NCBI GenBank assembly: GCA_036013505.1
Contig: CP107851.1
Location: 3,038,001 to 3,102,000 of the forward strand
Direction of reading: 5' to 3'
Source: Streptomyces sp. NBC_00510
Lineage (GTDB): Bacteria > Actinomycetota > Actinomycetes > Streptomycetales > Streptomycetaceae
DNA: 64,000 nt
Shown: one piece after another, positions 27,980 to 35,525 of the stretch
Numbering within the stretch: the first letter of the stretch is position 1
How the letters are laid out: each line of letters opens with the position of its first letter
The notes under the pieces: model-generated
Databases searched by the model: none
Told to the model about the DNA's origin: nothing
Seen by the model: the letters and a program-made list of their open reading frames with translations, nothing else
Position numbers and translations under genes: made by a program

Positions 27980-28807
27980 TCACGCCTGCGGGAGCATCAG
28001 AGCGTTGAGCTCGCCCCAGGGGATGCCGCCCGCGACGGCGGCGTACGTGCCGGTGGCGAGCAGCTCGCGGGTGGCGCGGTCGACGAGGGCGTAGGCGGCC
28101 TCGGCGACCGCGCTGCCGAGGCTGACGCGCGCGGCGCCGGCGGAGGCCAGTACGGACACCGGCGGCGCGCCGGGCCCGGCGAGGATGCCGACGGGGGCGT
28201 CGATGCCCTCGGCCAGGGCGGCGACGACGGCCGGGTCGGTCACGCCGGGCACGAAGATGCCGTCGGCGCCCGCCGCGAGGTAGCCGGCGGCACGCTCCAG
28301 GGTCTCCCCCAGGTCGCCCGCGCCCCGCAGGAAGGTGTCGGTACGGGCGTGCACGAACAACGGCACCCCGGCCTCGTCGGCGGCGCGGTGGGCGGCGGCG
28401 ATGCGGGCGGCCTGGCCGTCGGCCGTGCGCAGCGGCGCGGGGCCGCCGTCGTGGGAGTCCTCGATGTTGATCCCGACCGCGCCCGCGGCCAGCACCGCCC
28501 GCACCGTCTCCGCGACGCCCTCGGGGTCGGCCGCGTAGCCGCCCTCGACGTCGGCGCTGACGGGGACGGAGACGGCCGCGGCGACCCGCGCGGTCAGCTC
28601 CAGCGCGAGGCCGCGGTCGACGTGGTCGCCGTCCGCGGTGCCCAGGGTCCAGGAGACCCCGGAACTGGTGGTGGCGACGGCGGCGGCCCCGGCGCGCTCG
28701 GCGACGCGGGCACTGGCGGCGTCCCAGGCGTTGGCCAGCAGCAGCGGGCGCCCGGGGACGTGGAGGGAGCGGAAGAGTTCGGCCTTGGCCTTGAGTTCGC
28801 TGATCAC
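27980..28807 (-). CDS. Isocitrate lyase / PEP mutase family protein
   Basis: A 275-residue TIM-barrel protein of the ICL/PEPM superfamily. Recognisable elements are PLLLANAWDAASARVAER, the TTSSGVSWTLG segment, the metal-binding aspartate in VSADVEGGY, NIEDS on the next strand, and VHARTDTFL. These match methylisocitrate-lyase-like and phosphonomutase-like hydrolases rather than true isocitrate lyase, which is longer and has a KKCGH motif. It probably cleaves or rearranges a small C-C or P-C compound; substrate unknown. Start uncertain: GTG 28807 begins where family similarity begins; GTG 28858 is also open but its extra 17 residues look non-conserved. Confidence 0.8.
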   Translation of the reverse strand: MISELKAKAELFRSLHVPGRPLLLANAWDAASARVAERAGAAAVATTSSGVSWTLGTADGDHVDRGLALELTARVAAAVSVPVSADVEGGYAADPEGVAETVRAVLAAGAVGINIEDSHDGGPAPLRTADGQAARIAAAHRAADEAGVPLFVHARTDTFLRGAGDLGETLERAAGYLAAGADGIFVPGVTDPAVVAALAEGIDAPVGILAGPGAPPVSVLASAGAARVSLGSAVAEAAYALVDRATRELLATGTYAAVAGGIPWGELNALMLPQA

Positions 28808-28940
28808 GGACCGCAGTCCATCACCGGCCGGGCCCCGGGTCCGGCGGATTTCCGACACCTACGTCCCGCGCCGCCTCCCCGTACGTCCACGTCGGATTCT
28901 CGCTAGCCCCGGCCCGCGCGGGCCACGGATGCTGGGGGAT

Positions 28941-30430
28941 GTGCATGAGGACTTCGAGCGCTGTGTGCGCGCCGTGCAGTCGAAGGACTCCCGTTTCGAC
29001 GGGTGGTTCTTCACCGCGGTGCTGACCACCCGCATCTACTGCCGGCCCGGCTGCCCCGCGGTGCCGCCGAAGCCGCAGAACATGACCTTCTACCCGAGCG
29101 CGGCCGCCGCCCAGCAGGCCGGGTTCCGCGCCTGCAAGCGCTGCCGCCCCGACGCCGCCCCGGTTCCCCGCGGTGGAACGAGCGGGCGGACCTGGTGGCC
29201 CGCGCCATGCGCCTGATCGCGGACGGGGTCGTCGACCGGGACGGCGTACCCGGGCTCGCGGCACGTCTCGGCTACAGCACCCGGCAGGTGGAGCGGCAAC
29301 TGCGGGCCGAACTCGGGGCCGGGCCGCTCGCCCTCGCCCGTGCGCAGCGGGCGCAGACGGCCCGCCTGCTGGTCGAGACCTCGGCGCTGCCCATGGCCGA
29401 CGTCGCCTTCGCCGCCGGGTTCAGCAGCATCCGCACCTTCAACGACACCGTGCGCGAGGTCTTCGCGCTCACCCCGACCGAGCTGCGGACGCGGGCGGCA
29501 CGGGGGCGGCACTCCGCCCCCGCCGCCGACGTGGCGGGCTCGCTGGCGCTGCGGCTGCCCTTCCGGGCACCGCTGTGCCCCGGCAACCTCTTCGGGCACC
29601 TGGCCGCGACCGCCGTGCCGGGCGTGGAGGAGTGGCGGGAGGGTGCGTACCGCCGCACACTGCGGCTGCCCCACGGCCACGGGATCGTGGCCCTGCGGCC
29701 CGAGCCCGACCACGTCGCCTGCCGGCTCTCCCTCACCGACTGGCGGGACCTGTCGCACGCGATCAGCCGCTGCCGGTGGCTGCTCGACCTGGACGCCGAC
29801 CCGGTCGCCGTCGACGGGCTGCTCCGGGAGGACCCGCTGCTCGCCCCGTACGTGGACAAGGACCCCGGGCGCCGGGTACCGCGCACGGTGGACGGGCCGG
29901 AGTTCGCGGTGCGCGTGGTGCTCGGGCAGCAGGTGTCGACCGCCGCGGCGCGCACGCTGGCCGGCAGGCTGGTGACGGCGCACGGCGAGCCCGTCGCCGA
30001 CCCCGGGGGCGGGCTGACCCACCTGTTCCCCTCGCCGTGGGCGCTGACGGCCCTGGACCCGGGGTCCCTGGCGATGCCGGGCACCCGGCGGGCCACGCTG
30101 ACCTCCCTGGTGGCCGCGCTCACCGAGGGGGGCCTGGACCTGGACGTCGGCAGCGACTGGGAGAAGGCCCGGCGGCAGCTCGCCGCGCTGCCGGGCTTCG
30201 GCCCGTGGTCGGTCGAGGTGGTCGCGATGCGGGCGCTCGGCGACCCGGACGCCTTCCCCGCCACCGATTTGGGCGTACGGTCGGCCGCGGAAAAACTGGG
30301 CCTCCCCACGACCCCCGCGGCCCTCGTCCGGCGGGCCGCGGCCTGGCGGCCGTGGCGCGCGTACGCCGTGCAGCACCTGTGGGCCACCGGCGACCACCCC
30401 GTCAACGTCCTGCCCGCCGACCCGGCCTGA
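28941..30430 (+). pseudogene. Ada/AlkA fusion (methylphosphotriester sensor - AraC HTH - 3-methyladenine glycosylase) with an apparent frameshift
   Basis: The product would repair alkylated DNA and regulate itself. In one frame, residues from VHEDFERCVRAVQSKD carry the Ada N-terminal zinc/methyl-acceptor motif (YCRPGCPAV... and ACKRCRPD: four Cys). The AraC helix-turn-helix (LAARLGYSTRQVERQLR, then MADVAFAAGFSSIRTFN) and the AlkA glycosylase with its helix-hairpin-helix LPGFGPWSVEV and catalytic Asp in PATDLGV are in another frame. The switch falls at about 29160-29163: family proteins read PGSPRWN there, which needs one extra G in CCCCGGTTCC. Either a real one-base loss or a sequence error; the first frame stops at 29216. 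GTG 28941 has GGGGG upstream; ATG 28929 is an alternative. Confidence 0.75.
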
Positions 30431-30439
30431 GGAATGATC

Positions 30440-30940
30440 ATGTCCCCTCGCACACACGCCCTGATCGACAGCCCCGTCGGGCCGCTGACCCTGGTCGCGA
30501 CCGACGGCGTCCTGTCCGGTCTCTACATGCCCGCGCAGCGTCACCGGCCGCCGGAGGAGTCCTTCGGCGCGCGCCGCGACCCGGCGACGTCGCCGTTCAC
30601 TCGGGCCGCCGAGCAGCTGCGGGCGTACTTCACGGGTGAGTTGACCGCCTTCGACCTGCCGCTCGACCTGCGCGGCACCCCCTTCCAGCAGCGTGTCTGG
30701 GCGGGTCTGCGGGCCATCCCGTACGGCACCGTGATGACGTACGGTCAGCTGGCGGAGGAGCTCGGCAGCCCCGGCGCGTCGCGCGCCGTCGGGCTCGCCA
30801 ATGGACGCAACCCGGTCGGCATCATCGTGCCCTGCCACCGTGTGGTCGGGGCCTCCGGCAGCCTCACCGGATACGGGGGCGGACTGGAGCGCAAGCGGTA
30901 CCTGCTGGACCTGGAGCTCGGGTTGCCATCTCATATGTGA
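30440..30940 (+). CDS. ogt: Methylated-DNA--protein-cysteine methyltransferase (Ogt)
   Basis: A suicide repair protein moving the alkyl group from O6-methylguanine to its own cysteine. The 166-residue protein has the DNA-binding helix-turn-helix segment RVWAGLRAIPYGTVMTYGQLAEELGSPGASRAVG and the active site IIVPCHRVVG (Cys ~131), followed by GSLTGYGGGLERKRYLL. ATG 30440 was chosen over 30434 because GAGG then has seven bases of spacing. It starts nine bases after the ada-alkA stop, so it should be in the same alkylation-response transcript. Its last codons overlap the operator-like palindrome of the next gene. Confidence 0.95.
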   Translation: MSPRTHALIDSPVGPLTLVATDGVLSGLYMPAQRHRPPEESFGARRDPATSPFTRAAEQLRAYFTGELTAFDLPLDLRGTPFQQRVWAGLRAIPYGTVMTYGQLAEELGSPGASRAVGLANGRNPVGIIVPCHRVVGASGSLTGYGGGLERKRYLLDLELGLPSHM

Positions 30941-30943
30941 GAT
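30928..30943. promoter_or_regulatory. Palindromic operator candidate of the XRE-MurA gene
   Basis: ATCTCA-TATG-TGAGAT (six-base arms) covers the ogt stop codon and ends at a -10-like TAGTCT (30943-30948). That -10 lies six bases before the ATG at 30955, so the gene may be leaderless and the palindrome sits in its core promoter. The downstream protein carries its own XRE DNA-binding domain, which makes autoregulation plausible. Confidence 0.5.
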
Positions 30944-30954
30944 AGTCTCTCCGC

Positions 30955-32484
30955 ATGGGAGACGACTACCTCGCACGCATCGGCAAGCTCATCCGTGACG
31001 CCCGCCAGCACCGGGGCTGGACTCAGTCCCAACTGGCGGAGGCACTCGGGACCAGCCAGAGCGCGGTGAACCGTATTGAACGCGGGAACCAGAACATCAG
31101 CCTTGAGATGATCGCCCGAATCGGTGAAGCGCTCGACAGCGAGATCGTCTCCCTCGGCTACGCGGGTCCCATGCATCTGCGTGTCGTGGGCGGGCGCCGG
31201 CTCTCCGGCTCCATCGACGTCAAGACCAGCAAGAACGCGTGCGTGGCGCTGCTGTGCGCCACGCTGCTGAACTCCGGGCGGACCACCCTGCGCCGCGTCG
31301 CGCGGATCGAGGAGGTCTACCGCATCCTGGAGGTGCTGAACAGCATCGGCGTGCGGACCCGCTGGATCAACGACGGCAACGACCTGGAGATCGTCCCGCC
31401 CGCCCGGCTGGAGCTGGACGCCATGGACACCGACGCCGCCCGCCGCACCCGCAGCGTGATCATGTTCCTCGGCCCCCTGATGCACCGCACCGACCGCTTC
31501 CGCATCCCGTACGCGGGCGGCTGCGACCTCGGCACCCGTACCGTCCAGCCGCACATGACCGCCCTGCGGCACTTCGGGCTGGAGGTGACCGCCACCAGCG
31601 GGATGTACCACGCCCGGGTCGCCCCCTCGGTGGCCCCGCGGCGGCCGATCGTGCTGACCGAGCGCGGCGACACCGTGACCGAGAACGCGCTCCTGGCGGC
31701 CGCCCGGCACGACGGGGTGACCGTCATCCGCAACGCCAGCTCGAACTACATGGTCCAGGACCTGTGCTTCTTCCTGGAGGAGCTGGGCGTCCGGGTGGAC
31801 GGCATCGGCACCACCACGCTGACCGTGCACGGTGTCACCGACATCGACCGGGACGTGGACTACGCGCCCTCCGAGGACCCGGTGGAGGCCATGAGCCTGC
31901 TGGCCGCGGCCGTGGTCACCGAGTCCGAGCTGACCATCCGGCGGGTGCCGGTGGAGTTCCTGGAGATCGAGCTGGCGGTCCTGGAGGAGATGGGCCTGGA
32001 CCACGAGCGCTCGGCCGAGTACCCCGCCGACAACGGCCGCACCCGGCTGATCGACCTCACCGTGCGCCCCTCCAAGCTGCGCTCCCCCATCGACAAGATC
32101 CACCCCATGCCCTTCCCGGGCCTCAACATCGACAACGTGCCCTTCTTCGCGGCCATCGCCGCCACGGCCCAGGGCTCGACCCTCATCCACGACTGGGTCT
32201 ACGACAACCGCGCCATCTACCTCACCGAGCTGACCCGGCTCGGCGCCAACGTCAAGCTGCTGGACCCGCACCGGGTGCTGGTCGAGGGCCCGACCCGCTG
32301 GCGCAGCGCCGAGATGATGTGCCCGCCGGCCCTGCGGCCCGCCGTGGTGACCCTGCTGGCGATGCTCGCCGCCGAGGGCACCTCGGTGCTGCGGAACGTG
32401 TACGTCATCAACCGCGGCTACGAGGAGCTGGCCGAGCGGCTCAACTCCATCGGGGCGCAGATCGAGACGTTCCGCGACATCTGA
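30955..32484 (+). CDS. XRE-type DNA-binding domain fused to a MurA-like enolpyruvyl transferase
   Basis: A 509-residue fusion. Residues ~7-62 are a Cro/C1-type helix-turn-helix (IRDARQHRGWTQSQLAEALGTSQSAVNRIERG). From ~75 an EPSP-synthase fold begins (RVVGGRRLSGSIDVKTSKNA), as in UDP-GlcNAc 1-carboxyvinyltransferase. The MurA loop cysteine is kept in AGGCDLGTRTV, and KNA for substrate binding is kept, so catalysis is possible. A canonical MurA is ~420-450 residues without HTH. S. coelicolor has a similar second MurA in this position next to aconitase. Function could be cell-wall precursor synthesis, a metabolite-sensing repressor, or both. ATG 30955 lacks an SD and may be leaderless. Confidence 0.88.
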   Translation: MGDDYLARIGKLIRDARQHRGWTQSQLAEALGTSQSAVNRIERGNQNISLEMIARIGEALDSEIVSLGYAGPMHLRVVGGRRLSGSIDVKTSKNACVALLCATLLNSGRTTLRRVARIEEVYRILEVLNSIGVRTRWINDGNDLEIVPPARLELDAMDTDAARRTRSVIMFLGPLMHRTDRFRIPYAGGCDLGTRTVQPHMTALRHFGLEVTATSGMYHARVAPSVAPRRPIVLTERGDTVTENALLAAARHDGVTVIRNASSNYMVQDLCFFLEELGVRVDGIGTTTLTVHGVTDIDRDVDYAPSEDPVEAMSLLAAAVVTESELTIRRVPVEFLEIELAVLEEMGLDHERSAEYPADNGRTRLIDLTVRPSKLRSPIDKIHPMPFPGLNIDNVPFFAAIAATAQGSTLIHDWVYDNRAIYLTELTRLGANVKLLDPHRVLVEGPTRWRSAEMMCPPALRPAVVTLLAMLAAEGTSVLRNVYVINRGYEELAERLNSIGAQIETFRDI

Positions 32485-32607
32485 CCCGCCCCGCCCCTCC
32501 TGGCCGGGAATCCGGCTACTCCCCCGCAAGGTGGCCGTGATAGTCATGCTCCGGGCCGCGGATCATGGCCCATGGGGGAGGAACGGCCAGGCCAGGAGGG
32601 GGTCTTC

Positions 32608-33630
32608 ATGGTGGCGGTCCGAGGTGGTACCGCGGGCGGGACGGTGGACGGCAACGCGCGGCGCAGTTCCGCGTTCTCACTGAGGCGGTGGGCGCCGCGC
32701 CCGTCGCCCCGGCTCGATCCGGCGCGGGGCAACCCCGCGCTCGCGGGCCTGCGCGCGGCCGCCGCCGCGGCGGACTGGCCCGCGATCCGGGAGCGGCTGT
32801 CGGCGGTGACCGACGACCGTGAGCGCAGCTGGCTCGTGGCGAACGTCGTGGACGTCGACGGCTGGGAACGCTGGATGCCGGCCGTCGTGGCGGCCGAGCC
32901 CGACTCCGGGCTCGCCCGGCTGGTGGCGGGCGCCCGCCAGGTGACCTGGGCCTGGGAGGCCCGGACCGGACTGCGCGCGCAGCACGTCTCGCGTGAGCAG
33001 TTCCAGGTGTTCCACGAGCGCCTCGAAGTGGCCGAGGACCTGCTGTACCGGGCCGCGGAGCTCGAACCCGCATGGGCTTCCCCCTGGTACTTCCTGCAGA
33101 TGAGCGGCCGGGGGCTGCAGGTCGGCCCGGACCTCGCGCGGCTGCGCTTCGAGGCCACCGTACGGCGCTCCCCGCTGCACCTGGGGGCGCACCAGCAGCA
33201 GTTGCAGCAGGTGTGCCGCAAGTGGGGCGGTTCGCACGAGGAGATGCACGCCTTCGCCCGGGAGTCCATGCTCGCCGCCCCCGAGGGCAGCGACCTGGGC
33301 GTGCTCGTCGCGGTCGCGCACCTCGAGCACTGGGGCGACCTGGACCGCGGCGACGACACGGCGTACATGCTCCGCCTGCAGGTCGAGAAGGAGCTGCACG
33401 AGGCCGCGGACCGCTCCTACCGCAACGCGGCGTACCAGGGCGCCCTCGACCCGGTCGGGACGCTCAACACCTTCGCCATGGCCTTCGCGCTGGCCGGCGA
33501 GAGGAAGGCGGCGGCCGAGGCCTTCGCCGCCACCGGCGGACTCGTCACCGAGTTCCCGTGGCAGTACCTCAACGGCAACGACCCGGTGGCGGCCTACCGC
33601 TCCCTGCGGTCCCGCGCCGGACGTCCCTGA
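32608..33630 (+). CDS. Helical-repeat (TPR-like) protein of unknown function
   Basis: I do not recognise a named family with certainty. The 340-residue soluble protein is Ala/Leu/Arg rich and predicted almost wholly helical. Segments such as LVAGARQVTWAWEARTGL, LLYRAAELEPAWASPWYFL and TLNTFAMAFALAGERKAAAEAF resemble degenerate tetratricopeptide repeats. ATG 32608 was chosen because GGAGGGGG lies six bases before it; ATG 32572 is in frame but has no SD. It lies 50 bp before the Hsp90-family gene on the same strand and could belong to the same transcript. No signal peptide or membrane helix. Confidence 0.75.
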   Translation: MVAVRGGTAGGTVDGNARRSSAFSLRRWAPRPSPRLDPARGNPALAGLRAAAAAADWPAIRERLSAVTDDRERSWLVANVVDVDGWERWMPAVVAAEPDSGLARLVAGARQVTWAWEARTGLRAQHVSREQFQVFHERLEVAEDLLYRAAELEPAWASPWYFLQMSGRGLQVGPDLARLRFEATVRRSPLHLGAHQQQLQQVCRKWGGSHEEMHAFARESMLAAPEGSDLGVLVAVAHLEHWGDLDRGDDTAYMLRLQVEKELHEAADRSYRNAAYQGALDPVGTLNTFAMAFALAGERKAAAEAFAATGGLVTEFPWQYLNGNDPVAAYRSLRSRAGRP

Positions 33631-33680
33631 CCGCCCCGCGCCCCGTTCCCCGTCCGCGCACCGCCCGGAAGGCCCCTTCG

Positions 33681-35525
33681 GTGTCCCAGTCCCCGTCAGC
33701 GCACACGTTCCAGGTCGACCTGCGCGGCCTGGTCGACCTGCTCTCCCACCACCTCTACTCCAGCCCCCGCGTCTACCTGCGGGAGCTGCTGCAGAACGCC
33801 GTCGACGCGATCACCGCCCGGCAGGCGGTCCAGCCGGGCGCACCGGCCAGGATCACCGTGCGGACCGGTGAGACGCTCAGCGTCACCGACACCGGTGTCG
33901 GGCTGAGCGAGGCCGACGTGCACACCTTCCTCGCCACCATCGGGCGCAGCTCCAAGCGCGCCGCCGACGGCGAGATCGAGGCCGCCCGCGGCGACTTCAT
34001 CGGCCAGTTCGGCATCGGGCTGCTGGCCTGCTTCGTGGTGGCCGACGAGATCACGGTCGTCAGCCGCCCGGCGACCGCCCCCGGCGCCCCGGCCGTCGAA
34101 TGGCGCGGCCGCTCCGACGGCAGCTACACCCTCCGCACGCTCCCCGCCGACGCGCTGCCCGAGCCGGGCACGCGCGTGACGCTGACCCCGCGCGCGGACG
34201 CCGGCGAGTGGACGGAGCCCGGCCGGGTGGCGTCGCTGGCCCGGCACTACGGCAGCCTGCTGCGGCACGAGGTCACCGTCGTCGACCCGCGCGGCGAGAC
34301 GACCTTGATCAACGAGACCCCGCCGTGGGAGCGCCGCCACGGCTCCCCGCTGGCCCGCGCCGAGGCGCTGGCCGAGCACTGCCGCGCGACGTTCGGCTTC
34401 ACCCCGCTCGACGCCATCGACCTCGACCTGCCCGTCGCCGGGCTGCGCGGCGTGGCCTACGTACTGCCGACCCCCGTCAACCCGTCGGAGCGGGCCGGGC
34501 ACCGGGTGCACCTGAAGGGCATGCTGCTCTCGGACCGGGCCGCCGAACTCCTGCCGGAGTGGGCGTTCTTCGTCCGATGCGTCGTGGACGTCACCAGCCT
34601 GCGCCCGACGGCCTCCCGCGAGGCGCTGTACGAGGACGAGACCCTGGCCGCCGTCCGCGACGCGCTGGGCGCCCGCATCCGCGACTGGCTGACCGGGCTC
34701 GCCGCCAGCGACCCGGCGCTCCTGCGGCGCTTCGTCGACAGCCACCACCTCGCCGTCAAGGCGCTGGCCCGCTACGACGACGCACTGCTGCGGATGCTGC
34801 TGCCGTGGCTGCCCTTCGAGACCACGGACGGCAACGTCACCCTGGAGGAGTTCGCCCGCGCCCACCCCACGGTGCTGGTCACCCGCAGCGTCGACGAGTT
34901 CCGGCAGGTCGCCCCGATCGCGGCGGCGGCCGGTCTCGGCGTCGTCAACGGCGGCTACACCTACGACCGGGACCTGGTGCACCGGCTGCCGGAGATCCGT
35001 CCCGGCACCACGGTCACCGACCTGGACCCGGCCACCATGACCGCGCACCTCGACCCGGTCGACTCGGCCGCCGAACTCGCCGCCGCCTCCTTCCTCGCGG
35101 TCGCCCGCGAGGTCGTCGGCCAGTACGACTGCGACGTCGTGCTGCGGGCCTTCCAGCCGGTCACGGCGCCCGCGCTGCTCCTGGACGACCGCGAGGCACG
35201 CCACGAGCGCACCCGGTCCGGCCTCGCGGAGAGCAGCGACGGGCTGTGGGCGGACATCCTCGGCTCGCTGCGCACGCAGGCCCCGCGGGCCCAGCTCGTC
35301 CTCAACCACCTCAACCCGCTGGTGCGCCGGGCCGCCACCGTCACCGAGCGCGGGCTGGCCCTCACCACGGCCGAGGCCCTGTACGGGCAGGCGCTGCTGC
35401 TCACCCGGCGGCCGCTGAAGTCCTCGGAGAGCGCGCTGCTCAACCGGGCCTTCATCGGTCTGCTCACCCACGCCATGCACGACCAGGACACCCCCGCGTC
35501 CGGGCCGGACGCCAAGGAGCACTGA
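33681..35525 (+). CDS. Hsp90-family chaperone (HtpG-like ATPase)
   Basis: A 614-residue GHKL ATPase. Hsp90 motifs are present in order: LVDLLSHHLYSSPRVYLRELLQNAVDA (Asn/Asp/Ala N-box), SVTDTGVGL (G1), TIGRSSK, and IGQFGIGLLACFVVADEI (G2). The middle domain carries TRVTLTPR, HRVHLKGMLLSD and the VDVTSLRPTASREALYED segment, which in HtpG holds the catalytic arginine. The C-terminal third diverges from E. coli HtpG, and the tail ends in AKEH with no EEVD. GTG 33681 has GGAAGG upstream. Its stop overlaps the next start (TGATG), coupling it to a large TPR protein. Confidence 0.85.
   Translation: MSQSPSAHTFQVDLRGLVDLLSHHLYSSPRVYLRELLQNAVDAITARQAVQPGAPARITVRTGETLSVTDTGVGLSEADVHTFLATIGRSSKRAADGEIEAARGDFIGQFGIGLLACFVVADEITVVSRPATAPGAPAVEWRGRSDGSYTLRTLPADALPEPGTRVTLTPRADAGEWTEPGRVASLARHYGSLLRHEVTVVDPRGETTLINETPPWERRHGSPLARAEALAEHCRATFGFTPLDAIDLDLPVAGLRGVAYVLPTPVNPSERAGHRVHLKGMLLSDRAAELLPEWAFFVRCVVDVTSLRPTASREALYEDETLAAVRDALGARIRDWLTGLAASDPALLRRFVDSHHLAVKALARYDDALLRMLLPWLPFETTDGNVTLEEFARAHPTVLVTRSVDEFRQVAPIAAAAGLGVVNGGYTYDRDLVHRLPEIRPGTTVTDLDPATMTAHLDPVDSAAELAAASFLAVAREVVGQYDCDVVLRAFQPVTAPALLLDDREARHERTRSGLAESSDGLWADILGSLRTQAPRAQLVLNHLNPLVRRAATVTERGLALTTAEALYGQALLLTRRPLKSSESALLNRAFIGLLTHAMHDQDTPASGPDAKEH

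Noticed and set aside
29160-29170. Programmed ribosomal frameshift in ada-alkA
   Set aside because: No slippery heptamer or strong downstream structure at the join; a one-base deletion or sequence error explains it better.
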